A DNA stretch of 64,000 bases from Thermoplasmata archaeon (GTDB lineage Archaea; Thermoplasmatota; Thermoplasmata; Sysuiplasmatales; Sysuiplasmataceae). Shown piece after piece: positions 8,843 through 19,097 of the stretch. A program made the position numbers and the translations under genes. The notes under the pieces are model-generated. The model had not been told where the DNA came from, searched no databases, and saw only the letters and a program-made list of their open reading frames with translations. The DNA lies in assembly GCA_021806165.1 (NCBI GenBank), contig JAJZXY010000001.1, positions 117,951 through 181,950 of the forward strand, given 5' to 3'. Positions within the stretch are counted from its first letter, which is position 1. Every line of letters begins with the position of its first letter.

Positions 8843-9625
8843 TCAGAAGCGCGGCTTGGGCTTTCTGAAATAAATCATGAACAGCAGTACTCCGGCTGCA
8901 ATGCAGCCTATGATGATGTAGTTGTCAATGACATTCGCAGAATTGCCCGGGATGTAGAGCGTGAAACTGGTCTCTATCTGCCCGTTGCCGAAGAAGAGCT
9001 GGCCGCTGGAACTGATCTTGACAGTTGCGACATTGCCTCCCGCGGGGTAGTTGTATGCAAGCCAGTCGAACGTTACATTCCGGGTCTGTCCGGCCGCGAG
9101 CGTCACATTCTGCGACTGGATGTACTTGTTGTTGATGTAGAGGGAGACGTTAGCATTCTGGACCCCCGATGAGCCCTGATTCGTTACGGGGACGGTGATT
9201 ATCACCGGTTTCACAACTGTCAGCAGGAATGTCTTGTTGGCTGAAATCTGCTGGTTGCCTGAGCCGGCTGTTATGTTGAAGAGCACTGTGACTATCTCGG
9301 CAGCCGTGCCTGCAGTGATGTTGATGACGAATCTCCCTGCCGCGCTGGTGCCTGTCGTCGGGGAAATGCTGAGTCCGGTGGTGTTTTTCGCCTGTACAAA
9401 CCCCGTGTAACTGTAATTTCCCTCGCCTGCAGGGCCGCCTGAAACATTGAGTATGTATTCGTGCGTGGTGCCATTGCCAATGAGCTGCGGGCCACCAAGG
9501 GCAGCAACAATTGGCCCTCCGGTGGATGCACCTGCATACTGCACACCTGCACCAGCCAATGGCACCGCTTCAAGGGCGGTTGCAACCAGCATGGCTGTGA
9601 AAAGGAAGAGTATGACCTTCTTCAC
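8843..9625 (-). CDS. Secreted/membrane-anchored CARDB-like surface protein
   Basis: Signal peptide MKKVILFLFTAMLVATALEA; VPVTNQGSSGVQNANVSLYINNKYIQSQNVTLAAGQTRNVTFDW (CARDB-like); C-terminal TM and KPKPRF. Confidence 0.75.
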   Translation of the reverse strand: MKKVILFLFTAMLVATALEAVPLAGAGVQYAGASTGGPIVAALGGPQLIGNGTTHEYILNVSGGPAGEGNYSYTGFVQAKNTTGLSISPTTGTSAAGRFVINITAGTAAEIVTVLFNITAGSGNQQISANKTFLLTVVKPVIITVPVTNQGSSGVQNANVSLYINNKYIQSQNVTLAAGQTRNVTFDWLAYNYPAGGNVATVKISSSGQLFFGNGQIETSFTLYIPGNSANVIDNYIIIGCIAAGVLLFMIYFRKPKPRF

Positions 9626-12600
9626 CTGATCAGCCTCCTCTTCTTGGCATAGTACACGTCGGCCACAATCAGCGTCGCAAGCACGAATATCACAACCGCG
9701 CGTTTCAGCGATATGAGGGGCGGCGGGCTTACTGAGGCACCCTGCCCGGACACAGTGATGCCGTTAAGCGTCACCACGGGTTTGGGCAGGCTTATTGGAA
9801 CGCTGATGGCAGAGGAGCTGCCTGTCTCCTTCTGCGTCACATTGACACCCACAGGCAGTATGCTCGTCGGGTTTGCCGTGGTGGCTGTAAGCGATATTGT
9901 GAGCGTCTGGTTCTGGCCCGGCTTCAGCGAGAAGAAGGTGTCATTGTAGAACGGGCCGTTGGATGTGGTGTATATGCCGCCTCTCCATCCCTCCGCATTG
10001 AGGCCCGCGATATTGCTCACAGACGCAACATAGTTGGAAACTGTATTTCCCGTGTTGTTTACCACGACAGAGAATGAGATTGTCCTTCCCACCTTCTCCT
10101 GGCCGTAGGAGGAGAAGGCAGTTGAGAAGCCATAGGATACAGGCACCTGTATGGATGTGTGCGCAGTTGAGTTTGCAGATGGGGAGAGCAGGGATGTCGC
10201 ACTGAACAGTACGTTGTTGTAGCCGCCAGCGGGATTGGATGAAGAGAGGGTGACATTAACGATCGCGGATGAATTCCTTCCCGTTCCCAGAACGACATAT
10301 GTGGGTGTGAACGATCCGTACCAGTTGCTGTTGTCCACGCTCATGTAGAATATGTCAGGCACGTCTCCGGTGTTGTTCACAAGGAGCGAGACGGATGTGA
10401 AGCCCGAAGCCCCCTGTGACTGCTGGGCAGACAGGACTGTGAGATCCACCGAGTATGTCGGCAGGAGGGAAAGGACGACCGGTATCTGAGAGGGGGATGA
10501 TATGTGGGCTGTGCTGTTGTAGGTATAGGCATACAGCGTGCCGTCCGAGGAAGTGTTGTAACTTGCCGTTATGCTGTAATTGCCACCTGGAAGCATGACT
10601 GAATATCTTCCGCCCGGAGAGGGGATTGTGAAATTGCCTCCAGCGCCGTTGAACGTTATGCTGGCGTCAACGCCGCCGATTCCGGGCACAGCCACGCTTC
10701 CGTTCACCGAGTATGCGAAGTCAAGCACCGGGTTGAATGTGGCGTTCTGGCCCGGAAGGACAGTGAGCTTTGTCACGTTGGCCGCATTTCCGCCTGAACT
10801 GTATGTCTCTACCGTGTAGTTGCCTGGGGAAAGCTGCACGCTGAAGCTGCCGTTCCCCGCGGTCTCTGTCTCGGCGGCGGCGCCCGTGGTGCCAATTGGA
10901 ATGAACTTGAGCTGAGACTGCACTGGTATACTGTAGAACCATGAGGCGGTCCCCGACACTGTGCTGTTGTAGCTTCCGACCGATGTCTGGATATCCACGT
11001 TCGCCGAAGTGCTCAGTTTCACAACGGTCCCTCCAGAATAGAGGACGTAAACCTGCCTTCCACTTTCATTCATCGTGGAAACGTAGGATGCATTGACAGT
11101 GTAGACTGAAGATGGGAGGGACACAGAGAACGTGCCTCCAGACTGGACCGCCGCCTGCACCGTAGCACCGCTGGACGCAGTGATGTATACTGTCGCAGAT
11201 GAGAGCGTGCTGCTTCCATGGTAGACGGTTCCGGAAAGGTTGAGCACCGGGTCCAGCGACAGTACGTATGTTGAAGGTGAAACTACGTCGGTGACATTGA
11301 GGAATGCATACGGGATATTCCGAACGCTTGTGTATGCGTACACAGTGTACTTCGCGGGCCGCAGGTAGACGCTGGTGTTGTTGGCAACATTGTCAAGGAC
11401 CATCGGCGAGCTCAGCGCAGGGCTGAAAATGTCTATCCTGGAAAGCTTGGTGGTATTGGTCGCACCCGAGGAGGACGGGAGTTTAAATGCAAGCGTTGTG
11501 TTGTACTTCACAACAACATCCGCATTGAAGACTGTATCGTGCCCAACCGGCACAGTAATGTTGCTCTCTGCAGCCGTGACGGTGTATTGCAGCGTGCTGC
11601 TGTTGTACCCGCTGAATGAAACCGAGTATATGCCGGGCTCAATAGTTGCAGAGTATGCGCCATTCGTGACAGGCACCGTGACGACGGTCCCGTTGATGTT
11701 GCTGAGCGTCATGTTGATTGACGAAGGCAGCACTGCAGATCCGACTGCGCTGCCGCTGAACTGCACGTCCCTTGCGTACATGGAAATGGTGCGGTATGCT
11801 GAGCCGGATGTGAGCCTGATGCTCTGGGATACCATGCCCTCTGAAGACAGCTGGACCACCGGGTTGAAACCGTCCGGCAGCGTGATTGAGTAGTAGCCGG
11901 TGAGGTTGCTGTAGGTGGAATATGTGAAATTCCCGTAACTGAAAGTGAACTGCGCACCAGTGATGTTCCTGGCCAGTCCGGACACGGCTGTGGCAACCTG
12001 GCCGGAGAACGTTGAGGCCTGGTTTTCGACTATGTTCATTGAGGTGGCAGCTCCGTTGACCGAGAACGTGCCCAGGTACGCGCTGTTGCTTCCAGACGTC
12101 CATATGCCGTAACTCCCGGTGGGCAGAATGGCGTAGAAGCCTCCGGAGGAGTTGGTAGTGAAATTAAGCTGAATTCCCTGCGCCTGTATGCTCACCTGCG
12201 CATAGGGAGAGTAGGTTCCCCCGGGTCCCGTTACGGTACCGGTCACAGGGTAGCCGTCAGAGAGTGAAAATCCGGCCGTGGCGGTGCCCCCGCGCAGGCT
12301 GATGTTGGACAGTACGACATACGGTGTAGAGCCGGAGTAGTAGACAGAGTACACAGTGTAGTTTCCTGAAGCGATGCTCAGCGAGTACCTGCCGGATTGT
12401 CCTGAAATTGCGGAAAACGGCTGTATCCCCCCGGCCTTGCTGTAGAAGTAGAGAGTAACCGCGGGAGCAGGCTGGCCGCCAACAGTCACAGTTCCGCTGA
12501 GCTCAGTGTTTGTCAGCGCCGTGATGTTGAACCCGGGATGGGAACGTGTATAGTTCAGCGTGACAGCGCTTATCGTGTAATGGCTGGAGGTGTACGCGGA

Positions 12601-15600
12601 TGATGACACGTACACTGTATAGTTCCCGACCAGAAGGTCGGGGAATGAGTATGAGCCGTTGGCCGCAGTGGTGACAACAGCAGAGTAATTGTTCTGTGCC
12701 CCCTGAAGCGCGACCGTCAGGCCGGAAGCAGGTGCACCTGCAGTGTTGTAAACGCTGCCGACCACATAATAAGGCGTGAGTGCAAGATTCTGGGGTGTTG
12801 TGAAATTGTACCGGGCTGTGACATTGGGTTGTGCAAGTATTGTCGACTTTCCGCTGGTCAGGTAGATGTTGTACTCCCCAGGCAGGACGGAGGTGAAGTT
12901 GTAAACACCGTTTGCAGCGTAGGTGCTGTATGTCAGCCCGGTGGTGGTGTTTATGAGCTTAACTCCCACATTTAGGACAGGCGGTGTCACTCCGGGCGTG
13001 TAGGTGAGGTTGGACGGTGTTGTGAAATATATGTGTCCTGTCACCGACGTCCTTCCCAGAGTCATCACGCCCATGTTGATGTTGTAGGCTGGCAGTCCGG
13101 TTGATGAGTTGAGCGTCGGGTTGCGCATTGCCTGTGAATATGAAACATTAAGGTTGACTTCCTTGAGTATCGTCCCGGTCTGTGTGAGATTCTGCGTTGC
13201 AGTTGTAAGGGCACCAGAGCTGTACACTATCGTGTCGTTTCCCTGCATTGCAACAGCTGAATACTGTCCCTGTGAGTTGGTGTAGACCACATCATGCGGA
13301 ATCCCCCACTGGTCCAGCACAGTGACCCTGACATTCTTCGCTGGCTGGCCGTTACCCATCAGCACCGTGCCGTTCACGTATGCACCAGGGTAGTACTCCA
13401 TCAGCACAATCCCGTTCTGGAAGTCACTCTGGGGGCTCAGGTCGACCGTGTAGTTCTGGAAAGTTGGATCGGCTTTAGCCAGCTGTATTGCCTTCTGAAG
13501 GCTTATCGCGCTCCAGTCATTGGGGTGGTCCTTGACGTACTTCAGAGGATACGGGTTGTAGTATGCCGTCCTGTATATCATTTCAAAGTGTGACTCCATC
13601 CAACCCGGGAGCGGTCCCATGTTGGTCAGATGCGAATTGTAGAGGAAGTTGCCCGAGAGTCCCGGAAGGCCGCTCAGGTTCTGGCCTGTTATGTCATAGG
13701 CTGAGTAGCCCATGAAGAACCTGTAGAGCGTCATGTTGTAGAACATAGGCTGGTAGTTGATGTTGTAACTCACAACCTGCGAGCCTGTGGGAACAGACTG
13801 CAGGGGGTATGATACGCCGGTGGACGTCGTGGCGGAGAGCGTGTAGTAGTTGTAGGGTATGTTGTAGACGCCGGGCCCTGCTATTGGCCTCCCCCCAAGG
13901 AAGGCCGGAGCATAGAATACGCCTGTGTTGGTGGCACTGAAGGGGAACAGCCTTGCGTCAACCGAAAAGAAGCCTATGAACTTGCCAGTCAGCTGCGAAA
14001 CAGTCTGATAGAGCCTCACCACCGAGTTGAGCCCTATATTCGATATTGTGACCATGAGGACCGCGTACATCACATTCTGGCTCGTCACGGAGGAGGCGAA
14101 GGGGCCGTAGACTGCCGGGTGGGCAAGGACTGTGTTCTTGTAACTGCCAGGGCTGGCCAGGACGTTGCTGACGTAGGTTGAGTTTATGCCTGCGGAATCA
14201 AGTGCCGCTGTCAGATTCTGCGGGAGTGCATTTCCATTGGCCAGATATGCAGCCTGAAGCACCCTTGCCACCAGGAGCGATATCGCCTGTGTCTGGTTCT
14301 GGCTGAAAAGGAATGCGGAAGCTAGCTGGTAACCCTGCTGGAAATCATCCGCCACCGTCGGTACCTGTGCGAATGTGATTGCAGCACTGCCATAATCCCA
14401 CCAGCTCAGGTAGCCGGGGCGGTCGTAGTACGGAGTGATATTGCCCGTCAGGTTGTTCAGATAGCCCCAGGCTGGAGGGAAGTATGTTCCCTGCGTCTCC
14501 AGGCTGTAGCCGAAGGCGCCGAAGTAGAAAGGAGATGCAGTAGAATTCGCAACATACCCAGAAGGCCGGAGGAATCCCGGAAGGACATCATATACCTGCG
14601 AATTCAGGGACGACTTGGAGGTGGAAGGCGTGGCGGCGTCTATGCCTGTCCAGACAACGGGCATGACAACTATGAATGCGACGAATATCACAACAAGGAC
14701 ATGCTTGATCTTGACGCTCTTCCTGATGCCCGACCAGCTTGTCCCGTAAGTCTGGAAGCCCTTCCTTATCTCGGAGAAGTCTGTCCAGCTCACCAGGGCG
14801 AATATGCCCTCGCCTGCGTAGAGGACGAAGGCAGTGGTCGCATCCAGTACAAACCTCACTGTGGAAACGGCCATGAACGCTGAAATCAGGAACCATATGA
14901 TCATGAGCATCTGGGAGTTGGTGAGCCCTTTCGGGGACCTGTAGAAGATGTATGCCACCTCTGCGAATGCGATGAAGAACACCGCTCCCCCGAGTGACAG
15001 GGCAAGGAGACTGAATGGCGGAGTCTGAGCCTCTGCAATCGTGGTGTAGACAGCGGACTTGATGAAATAGCTCTGCGCGGTGAGTATCTTGATTATCACC
15101 CCGTGTATTATCCTCGGATCGGCTATTTCCACAACTCCGACCAGCACCAGGGCTATTCCCACAAGGGCGGATATTAGCGTCAGCCATGGCACATCCCTCG
15201 CAACTGTGTAGATGACGCCCAGGATCAGCGTGCCCAGGAAGAAGACGAATGAAACGTAGTACCATGGGTAGATGGCATTGCTGTTGTAGTAGACAGGCAG
15301 GGCAAGGACCATGAGAACAGAGCCTGCAACCGCATAAATGCCTGTCAGCGCAAGTGTGTCCCTGTTCTTGAACTTGTAGATGAATGACTGGACGAGGTAG
15401 AAGAGTGAAATTGTAACAATTATGTACGAATATCCTTCCCATGCATTCGCTATGCCTGCAAGGACGACTCCCGCCAGCGCTGCATAGAGGAGGGATGTCT
15501 TGTTGTCCCTGTAGTATCTGGTGACCCCGGAAGCAATTGCGTCGGTGTCGGGCAGGTAGCTGTCCTTCCTGTTCCACCTTTCTACCCACCTTGTCCCCTT

Positions 15601-16302
15601 AATGCTGTTCAGTGCCCTGAACAGGAAGAAGAAGGTCACGGCGGTGAGCATCAGGACGAACGGGTCGTGTACACCAAAGCCGACTGTGCTTTCGCTTACG
15701 ATGGAGGGGAGGAACGCCATCAGGGCTGCCGCGATTATGCCTGCCTCCTTTGAAAAGAGCTCCTTCCCCAGGTAGTAAGTGACCACTATTGCTACGGTTC
15801 CGGAAATGGCCGACATGGAGACATAGGCCACGACTCCGGCGGTAAGCTGTCCCGAGTAGATTGAGCCTGTTGCCGGCAGGTGTGAGAAGAACGAGACTGG
15901 CCAGGTAAGCAGCACAGTGCTCCAGACGTAAAACGGCAGGAACGGGTTGAACGAGCCAATCGGGTAGTTCAGCATCGGGTCGAACAGAAGCTGGTGGCCC
16001 GTGCCGAGCGCATAGCTCACCACATTGAAATAGAAGTCGGCATCAGACCCCCCGCTCAGTGATGGGAAGCCCCCGGCAATAGACTGGAAGAAGTCGAAGT
16101 AGAACCTGAGGTATGCCCCCAGCAGCACTATGATCACAAGAGCTCCGAACGTTGTCCAGTCTGCCTTCTTCAGTGAAGCATATCCTCTCTTCAACGCAGA
16201 ATCCCTGTTTACTACTTCAGACCCGCCCCCTCTCCCGGTGGCCGCCTGCTTGCTATCAGATGCCATTGAAATATGCCCAACCAAGCAGTATTTTTTGCGC
16301 AA
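9622..16302 (-). CDS. aglB: Oligosaccharyltransferase STT3/AglB with very long repeat-containing C-terminal extension
   Basis: Multi-TM N-terminus, VGFGVHDPFVLMLTAVTFFFLFRAL, catalytic-region motif LSWWDYGSAAITFAQ, followed by >1000 aa of carboxypeptidase-regulatory-like repeats (e.g. GTVTVGGQPAPAVTLYFYS..GRYSLSIASGNYTVYSV) and a C-terminal TM. Confidence 0.9.
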   Translation of the reverse strand: MRKKYCLVGHISMASDSKQAATGRGGGSEVVNRDSALKRGYASLKKADWTTFGALVIIVLLGAYLRFYFDFFQSIAGGFPSLSGGSDADFYFNVVSYALGTGHQLLFDPMLNYPIGSFNPFLPFYVWSTVLLTWPVSFFSHLPATGSIYSGQLTAGVVAYVSMSAISGTVAIVVTYYLGKELFSKEAGIIAAALMAFLPSIVSESTVGFGVHDPFVLMLTAVTFFFLFRALNSIKGTRWVERWNRKDSYLPDTDAIASGVTRYYRDNKTSLLYAALAGVVLAGIANAWEGYSYIIVTISLFYLVQSFIYKFKNRDTLALTGIYAVAGSVLMVLALPVYYNSNAIYPWYYVSFVFFLGTLILGVIYTVARDVPWLTLISALVGIALVLVGVVEIADPRIIHGVIIKILTAQSYFIKSAVYTTIAEAQTPPFSLLALSLGGAVFFIAFAEVAYIFYRSPKGLTNSQMLMIIWFLISAFMAVSTVRFVLDATTAFVLYAGEGIFALVSWTDFSEIRKGFQTYGTSWSGIRKSVKIKHVLVVIFVAFIVVMPVVWTGIDAATPSTSKSSLNSQVYDVLPGFLRPSGYVANSTASPFYFGAFGYSLETQGTYFPPAWGYLNNLTGNITPYYDRPGYLSWWDYGSAAITFAQVPTVADDFQQGYQLASAFLFSQNQTQAISLLVARVLQAAYLANGNALPQNLTAALDSAGINSTYVSNVLASPGSYKNTVLAHPAVYGPFASSVTSQNVMYAVLMVTISNIGLNSVVRLYQTVSQLTGKFIGFFSVDARLFPFSATNTGVFYAPAFLGGRPIAGPGVYNIPYNYYTLSATTSTGVSYPLQSVPTGSQVVSYNINYQPMFYNMTLYRFFMGYSAYDITGQNLSGLPGLSGNFLYNSHLTNMGPLPGWMESHFEMIYRTAYYNPYPLKYVKDHPNDWSAISLQKAIQLAKADPTFQNYTVDLSPQSDFQNGIVLMEYYPGAYVNGTVLMGNGQPAKNVRVTVLDQWGIPHDVVYTNSQGQYSAVAMQGNDTIVYSSGALTTATQNLTQTGTILKEVNLNVSYSQAMRNPTLNSSTGLPAYNINMGVMTLGRTSVTGHIYFTTPSNLTYTPGVTPPVLNVGVKLINTTTGLTYSTYAANGVYNFTSVLPGEYNIYLTSGKSTILAQPNVTARYNFTTPQNLALTPYYVVGSVYNTAGAPASGLTVALQGAQNNYSAVVTTAANGSYSFPDLLVGNYTVYVSSSAYTSSHYTISAVTLNYTRSHPGFNITALTNTELSGTVTVGGQPAPAVTLYFYSKAGGIQPFSAISGQSGRYSLSIASGNYTVYSVYYSGSTPYVVLSNISLRGGTATAGFSLSDGYPVTGTVTGPGGTYSPYAQVSIQAQGIQLNFTTNSSGGFYAILPTGSYGIWTSGSNSAYLGTFSVNGAATSMNIVENQASTFSGQVATAVSGLARNITGAQFTFSYGNFTYSTYSNLTGYYSITLPDGFNPVVQLSSEGMVSQSIRLTSGSAYRTISMYARDVQFSGSAVGSAVLPSSINMTLSNINGTVVTVPVTNGAYSATIEPGIYSVSFSGYNSSTLQYTVTAAESNITVPVGHDTVFNADVVVKYNTTLAFKLPSSSGATNTTKLSRIDIFSPALSSPMVLDNVANNTSVYLRPAKYTVYAYTSVRNIPYAFLNVTDVVSPSTYVLSLDPVLNLSGTVYHGSSTLSSATVYITASSGATVQAAVQSGGTFSVSLPSSVYTVNASYVSTMNESGRQVYVLYSGGTVVKLSTSANVDIQTSVGSYNSTVSGTASWFYSIPVQSQLKFIPIGTTGAAAETETAGNGSFSVQLSPGNYTVETYSSGGNAANVTKLTVLPGQNATFNPVLDFAYSVNGSVAVPGIGGVDASITFNGAGGNFTIPSPGGRYSVMLPGGNYSITASYNTSSDGTLYAYTYNSTAHISSPSQIPVVLSLLPTYSVDLTVLSAQQSQGASGFTSVSLLVNNTGDVPDIFYMSVDNSNWYGSFTPTYVVLGTGRNSSAIVNVTLSSSNPAGGYNNVLFSATSLLSPSANSTAHTSIQVPVSYGFSTAFSSYGQEKVGRTISFSVVVNNTGNTVSNYVASVSNIAGLNAEGWRGGIYTTSNGPFYNDTFFSLKPGQNQTLTISLTATTANPTSILPVGVNVTQKETGSSSAISVPISLPKPVVTLNGITVSGQGASVSPPPLISLKRAVVIFVLATLIVADVYYAKKRRLIR

Positions 16303-16388
16303 TAAGTTGAATTGCTATTTAAGCGTTGCACGCTGCCCCCGGGGCGCCCTTTGCGTGCGTTTATGGGGCGCTGGACTCCATTGAACCA

Positions 16389-17054
16389 TTAATCTCCCCT
16401 GCCAGATCTTATCTCGGCCAGCAGGTTGCTTACAGATTCAAGCGGGTCCTTCGCCTCGTAAATGGACCTGCCGACTATTAGTGCGTCGGATCCGCTCCTG
16501 ATCGCCGACTTGGCGGAGCCTCCCTGCGGCCCCACTCCCGGAGTGAGTATCGGTATCTTGCCAACAATGCCCCTGAGGTGCTTGATCCTCTCCGGCCGGG
16601 TCGCGGGGGCGACTATACCGTCAACCTTCAGCTGCACGGCCATCTCAGCGATCCTGTCGGCAAACTCCACGTTTATCTCCGATGCGCCGGGGTTTGACAT
16701 CTCTGTTACAAGGTAGACGGAGGCACCGTGGGCGCTGTTGATGCATGCCTCCACAGAATCCTTCCCCGGGAAACCGTGCACAATCAGCCCTGAGGCTCCA
16801 AGCTTGGAAGCGAGTGATGCTATCATCGAATTCGTGTGCGGCACGTCTGAAATCTTGAAATCACAGATGACCTTGAAATGATTGGATATTTCAGTTATTA
16901 TCCCGGGTCCCTGTGCGAGTATTATGGGCCAGTTGAGCTTGATTGCATCAACATACTTGCCAACGGAGTTGACTATATCCATAGCCCTCCTCCTTTCTGT
17001 TTCGTCCAGTGCCAGAACAAGGCCACGCTCAAATGTAATCTTCTTCACCGTCAC
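16389..17054 (-). CDS. pyrF: Orotidine 5'-phosphate decarboxylase
   Basis: LVLALDETERRRAMDIVNSVGKYVDAIKLNWPIIL...CDFKISDVPHTN (DxKxxD)...TPGVGPQGG...ALIVGRSIYEA. Start taken at a GTG; the ORF track extends further upstream. Confidence 0.92.
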   Translation of the reverse strand: MTVKKITFERGLVLALDETERRRAMDIVNSVGKYVDAIKLNWPIILAQGPGIITEISNHFKVICDFKISDVPHTNSMIASLASKLGASGLIVHGFPGKDSVEACINSAHGASVYLVTEMSNPGASEINVEFADRIAEMAVQLKVDGIVAPATRPERIKHLRGIVGKIPILTPGVGPQGGSAKSAIRSGSDALIVGRSIYEAKDPLESVSNLLAEIRSGRGD

Positions 17055-17238
17055 GGCCCTCCCATCTATTGGTCTTAATTCCTGTGACGTAGCCGCTCGG
17101 GCATTAAAACACTTTCCGTTAACTTCCTGCGACGCGTGCTGCTTGGCATGGTGCCCAATCCATTCATGCAAGCCGCAGATGCATGCGCTCAACGTCGTAG
17201 TATTTTCCCTTCCTCCTTATCATTCCTGGAAAGATGCC

Positions 17239-17810
17239 TTACTGGGCGAACTCCATGCCGGCGTAGAGCCTCTTTGCAGCTTCATTGACACTCAGGACAT
17301 CAAGGTATACACTCTCAATCTCCCGGCTGGCTTCAATGAGGATGGCCTGCATAAGCCTCCTCCCGATGCCAAGTCCCCCGTATCCCCTTGCCACGGCTAT
17401 ATCCAGTGTCCCGGTGTGCCCACACCCTCCAGATCCCTACTCATCCTTTTGTCGCAGTCACCGGCGATCCGCCCGTCCATCTCAGCTACTCGGGCAATGG
17501 TCCCGCCATCTTTGAAATCACTGTAGAGCTTCGAGAACCATTCCACCTGCCTGCTTTCCGACGGTTTCTCCCTTTCAAGTACGAGGCCGATTCCAGGACT
17601 CTGCCACAGCTCACCATAGGATGGCCTGTAGTCTTCCGCCATCCGCGTGAAGTCCCCCCAGCGCAACTCCCTGATCAGCGTGGACGCCGCCCCTTTTCCT
17701 TCAGACACGGCCGGATGATGGGCAGATATGTCCTTAGAGCCGGCAGATGGGAGATGTTTTAAACAACTGCCCAAATCACGAGCGCATGCAGTCAGCCGGG
17801 GCGCAGGCAC
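17239..17810 (-). pseudogene. GNAT-family N-acetyltransferase interrupted by an apparent frameshift
   Basis: Proximal frame ...RVAEMDGRIAGDCDKRMSRDLEGVGTPGHWI* ; second frame continues HTGTLDIAVARGYGGLGIGRRLMQAILIEASREIESVYLDVLSVNEAAKRLYAGMEFAQ*, a typical GNAT C-terminus. Shift near 17420-17445. Confidence 0.75.
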
Positions 17811-18526
17811 TTCTTGACCTCCTCAGGTCATCAGTCAGGCGTTCTGCCGGAAACGAACCTGTGGCCGTCCTTTTTTCAGGAGGGCTCGATAGCAGCATTG
17901 TGGCTGCCCTCTGCGCCGAGGTATCCGATGTCACCCTGTACACCGTCGGCACCGCAACGGCCACCGACATACATGCGGCTGTTGCGGGTGCATCGCGCTC
18001 CTTCCTCAGACTCGTCACCGTTGTAACAGCAGACGAGGAGGTGCGGGCTGCTTCGCTCGGCGTCAGCGAGCTGTTCAGGGAGAAGCTGGGGACGGACCCG
18101 GACATTCTCCAGAGGTCGATATTCTCACCAATGTTCCACGTCATGCGGTTCGTGAAGGAGAAGCATGTATTCACAGGCCAAGGGGCAGACGAACTCTTCG
18201 GCGGCTACCACAGGTACCTGGACATGGACCCTGAATTGAGAGAAAGGGCAATGAGGCACGATGCACTGGCGCTCCTTTCGGGTGGAACAGGCAGGGATGT
18301 CTGTATTGCAGAGCACTACGGCAAGGTTCTGCACATGCCCTTCCTGTCGAGAGGGGTTGTCGACTTCTCCTTCGCGCTGCCGCCATCTGCAAAGATTGAA
18401 GGGCAGGTGAGGAAGAAAATACTGCGCGAGTGCGCAGCTATGCTCTCCCTGCATGCATCCTCTGCCGACAAGAAGGCGATGCAGTACGGCAGCGGATTCA
18501 GCCGCGTGCTTTCAAAAAGCGGATGA
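17747..18526 (+). CDS. Asparagine synthase-like ATP-PPi (N-type) amidotransferase-independent protein
   Basis: EPVAVLFSGGLDSSIVAALCAEV (PP-loop), HVFTGQGADELFGGYHRYL, HMPFLSRGVVDFSFALPPSAKI...KKILRECA. Confidence 0.88.
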   Translation: MGDVLNNCPNHERMQSAGAQALLDLLRSSVRRSAGNEPVAVLFSGGLDSSIVAALCAEVSDVTLYTVGTATATDIHAAVAGASRSFLRLVTVVTADEEVRAASLGVSELFREKLGTDPDILQRSIFSPMFHVMRFVKEKHVFTGQGADELFGGYHRYLDMDPELRERAMRHDALALLSGGTGRDVCIAEHYGKVLHMPFLSRGVVDFSFALPPSAKIEGQVRKKILRECAAMLSLHASSADKKAMQYGSGFSRVLSKSG

Positions 18527-18967
18527 CTACAGCGTCCTGCGGTATTCCATCTGAAGCGTCTCGACCGCCGAAGTCCCTTCACGGGGAAGCTGCTCCATGG
18601 TGATGAAATGCATCATGTCTATTCTCCTTATCGTTCTGTAGTCAAGGGATGTCGGCCCCTCCTTGAGATTGAACAGGAATTCATCATCCTCCGCCTCGTA
18701 TTCGCAGACATACGTGCCTGCAGATTCACCATCTATATCCCATCTTCCCAGGACATTCCAGCCCTCGGTCCATATCTCGAAGTGCCTCTTCCCGACGGTA
18801 TCGCCGTCCACGGAGAGGATGGAATCGCCTGTGATCTTCCCGTCCCTGAGCGTGCATGACAGCACGTCCGTGAATCTAGTCTCGTCCATGTTGTTGAGCG
18901 TTCCCTTCCACTCCCCCTCCAAGAAAGTAAGACGCCTGAATATGCTTTCCGGGCCCTGCGATGGCAT
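18527..18967 (-). CDS. Uncharacterised protein, possible lipocalin/DUF1579-like beta-barrel
   Basis: FRRLTFLEGEWKGTLNN...GKRHFEIWTEGWNVLGRWDIDG; pattern resembles DUF1579-like proteins but weak. Confidence 0.5.
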   Translation of the reverse strand: MPSQGPESIFRRLTFLEGEWKGTLNNMDETRFTDVLSCTLRDGKITGDSILSVDGDTVGKRHFEIWTEGWNVLGRWDIDGESAGTYVCEYEAEDDEFLFNLKEGPTSLDYRTIRRIDMMHFITMEQLPREGTSAVETLQMEYRRTL

Positions 18968-19097
18968 GATTTACAGAAGCGGTTCAGTTCAGGGTGTGAG
19001 ATATAGTTTGTCGTCGGCATCTCGCCTGCAGCAATATCAAAACTTAGTAAACCAAAAACTTAAATTGCATCAAGATGTTCAAGCGGGCGGTGATTAA

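Noticed and set aside
11375-11893. 172-aa plus-strand ORF inside STT3
   Set aside because: Lies opposite the STT3 repeat region; low-complexity composition mirrors the coding strand.
14588-15589. 333-aa ORF antisense-frame within STT3 (MGRKVEQEGQLPARHRRN...)
   Set aside because: Alternative frame inside a well-supported STT3 gene; composition (Arg/His/Cys-rich) typical of a shadow ORF in GC-rich DNA.
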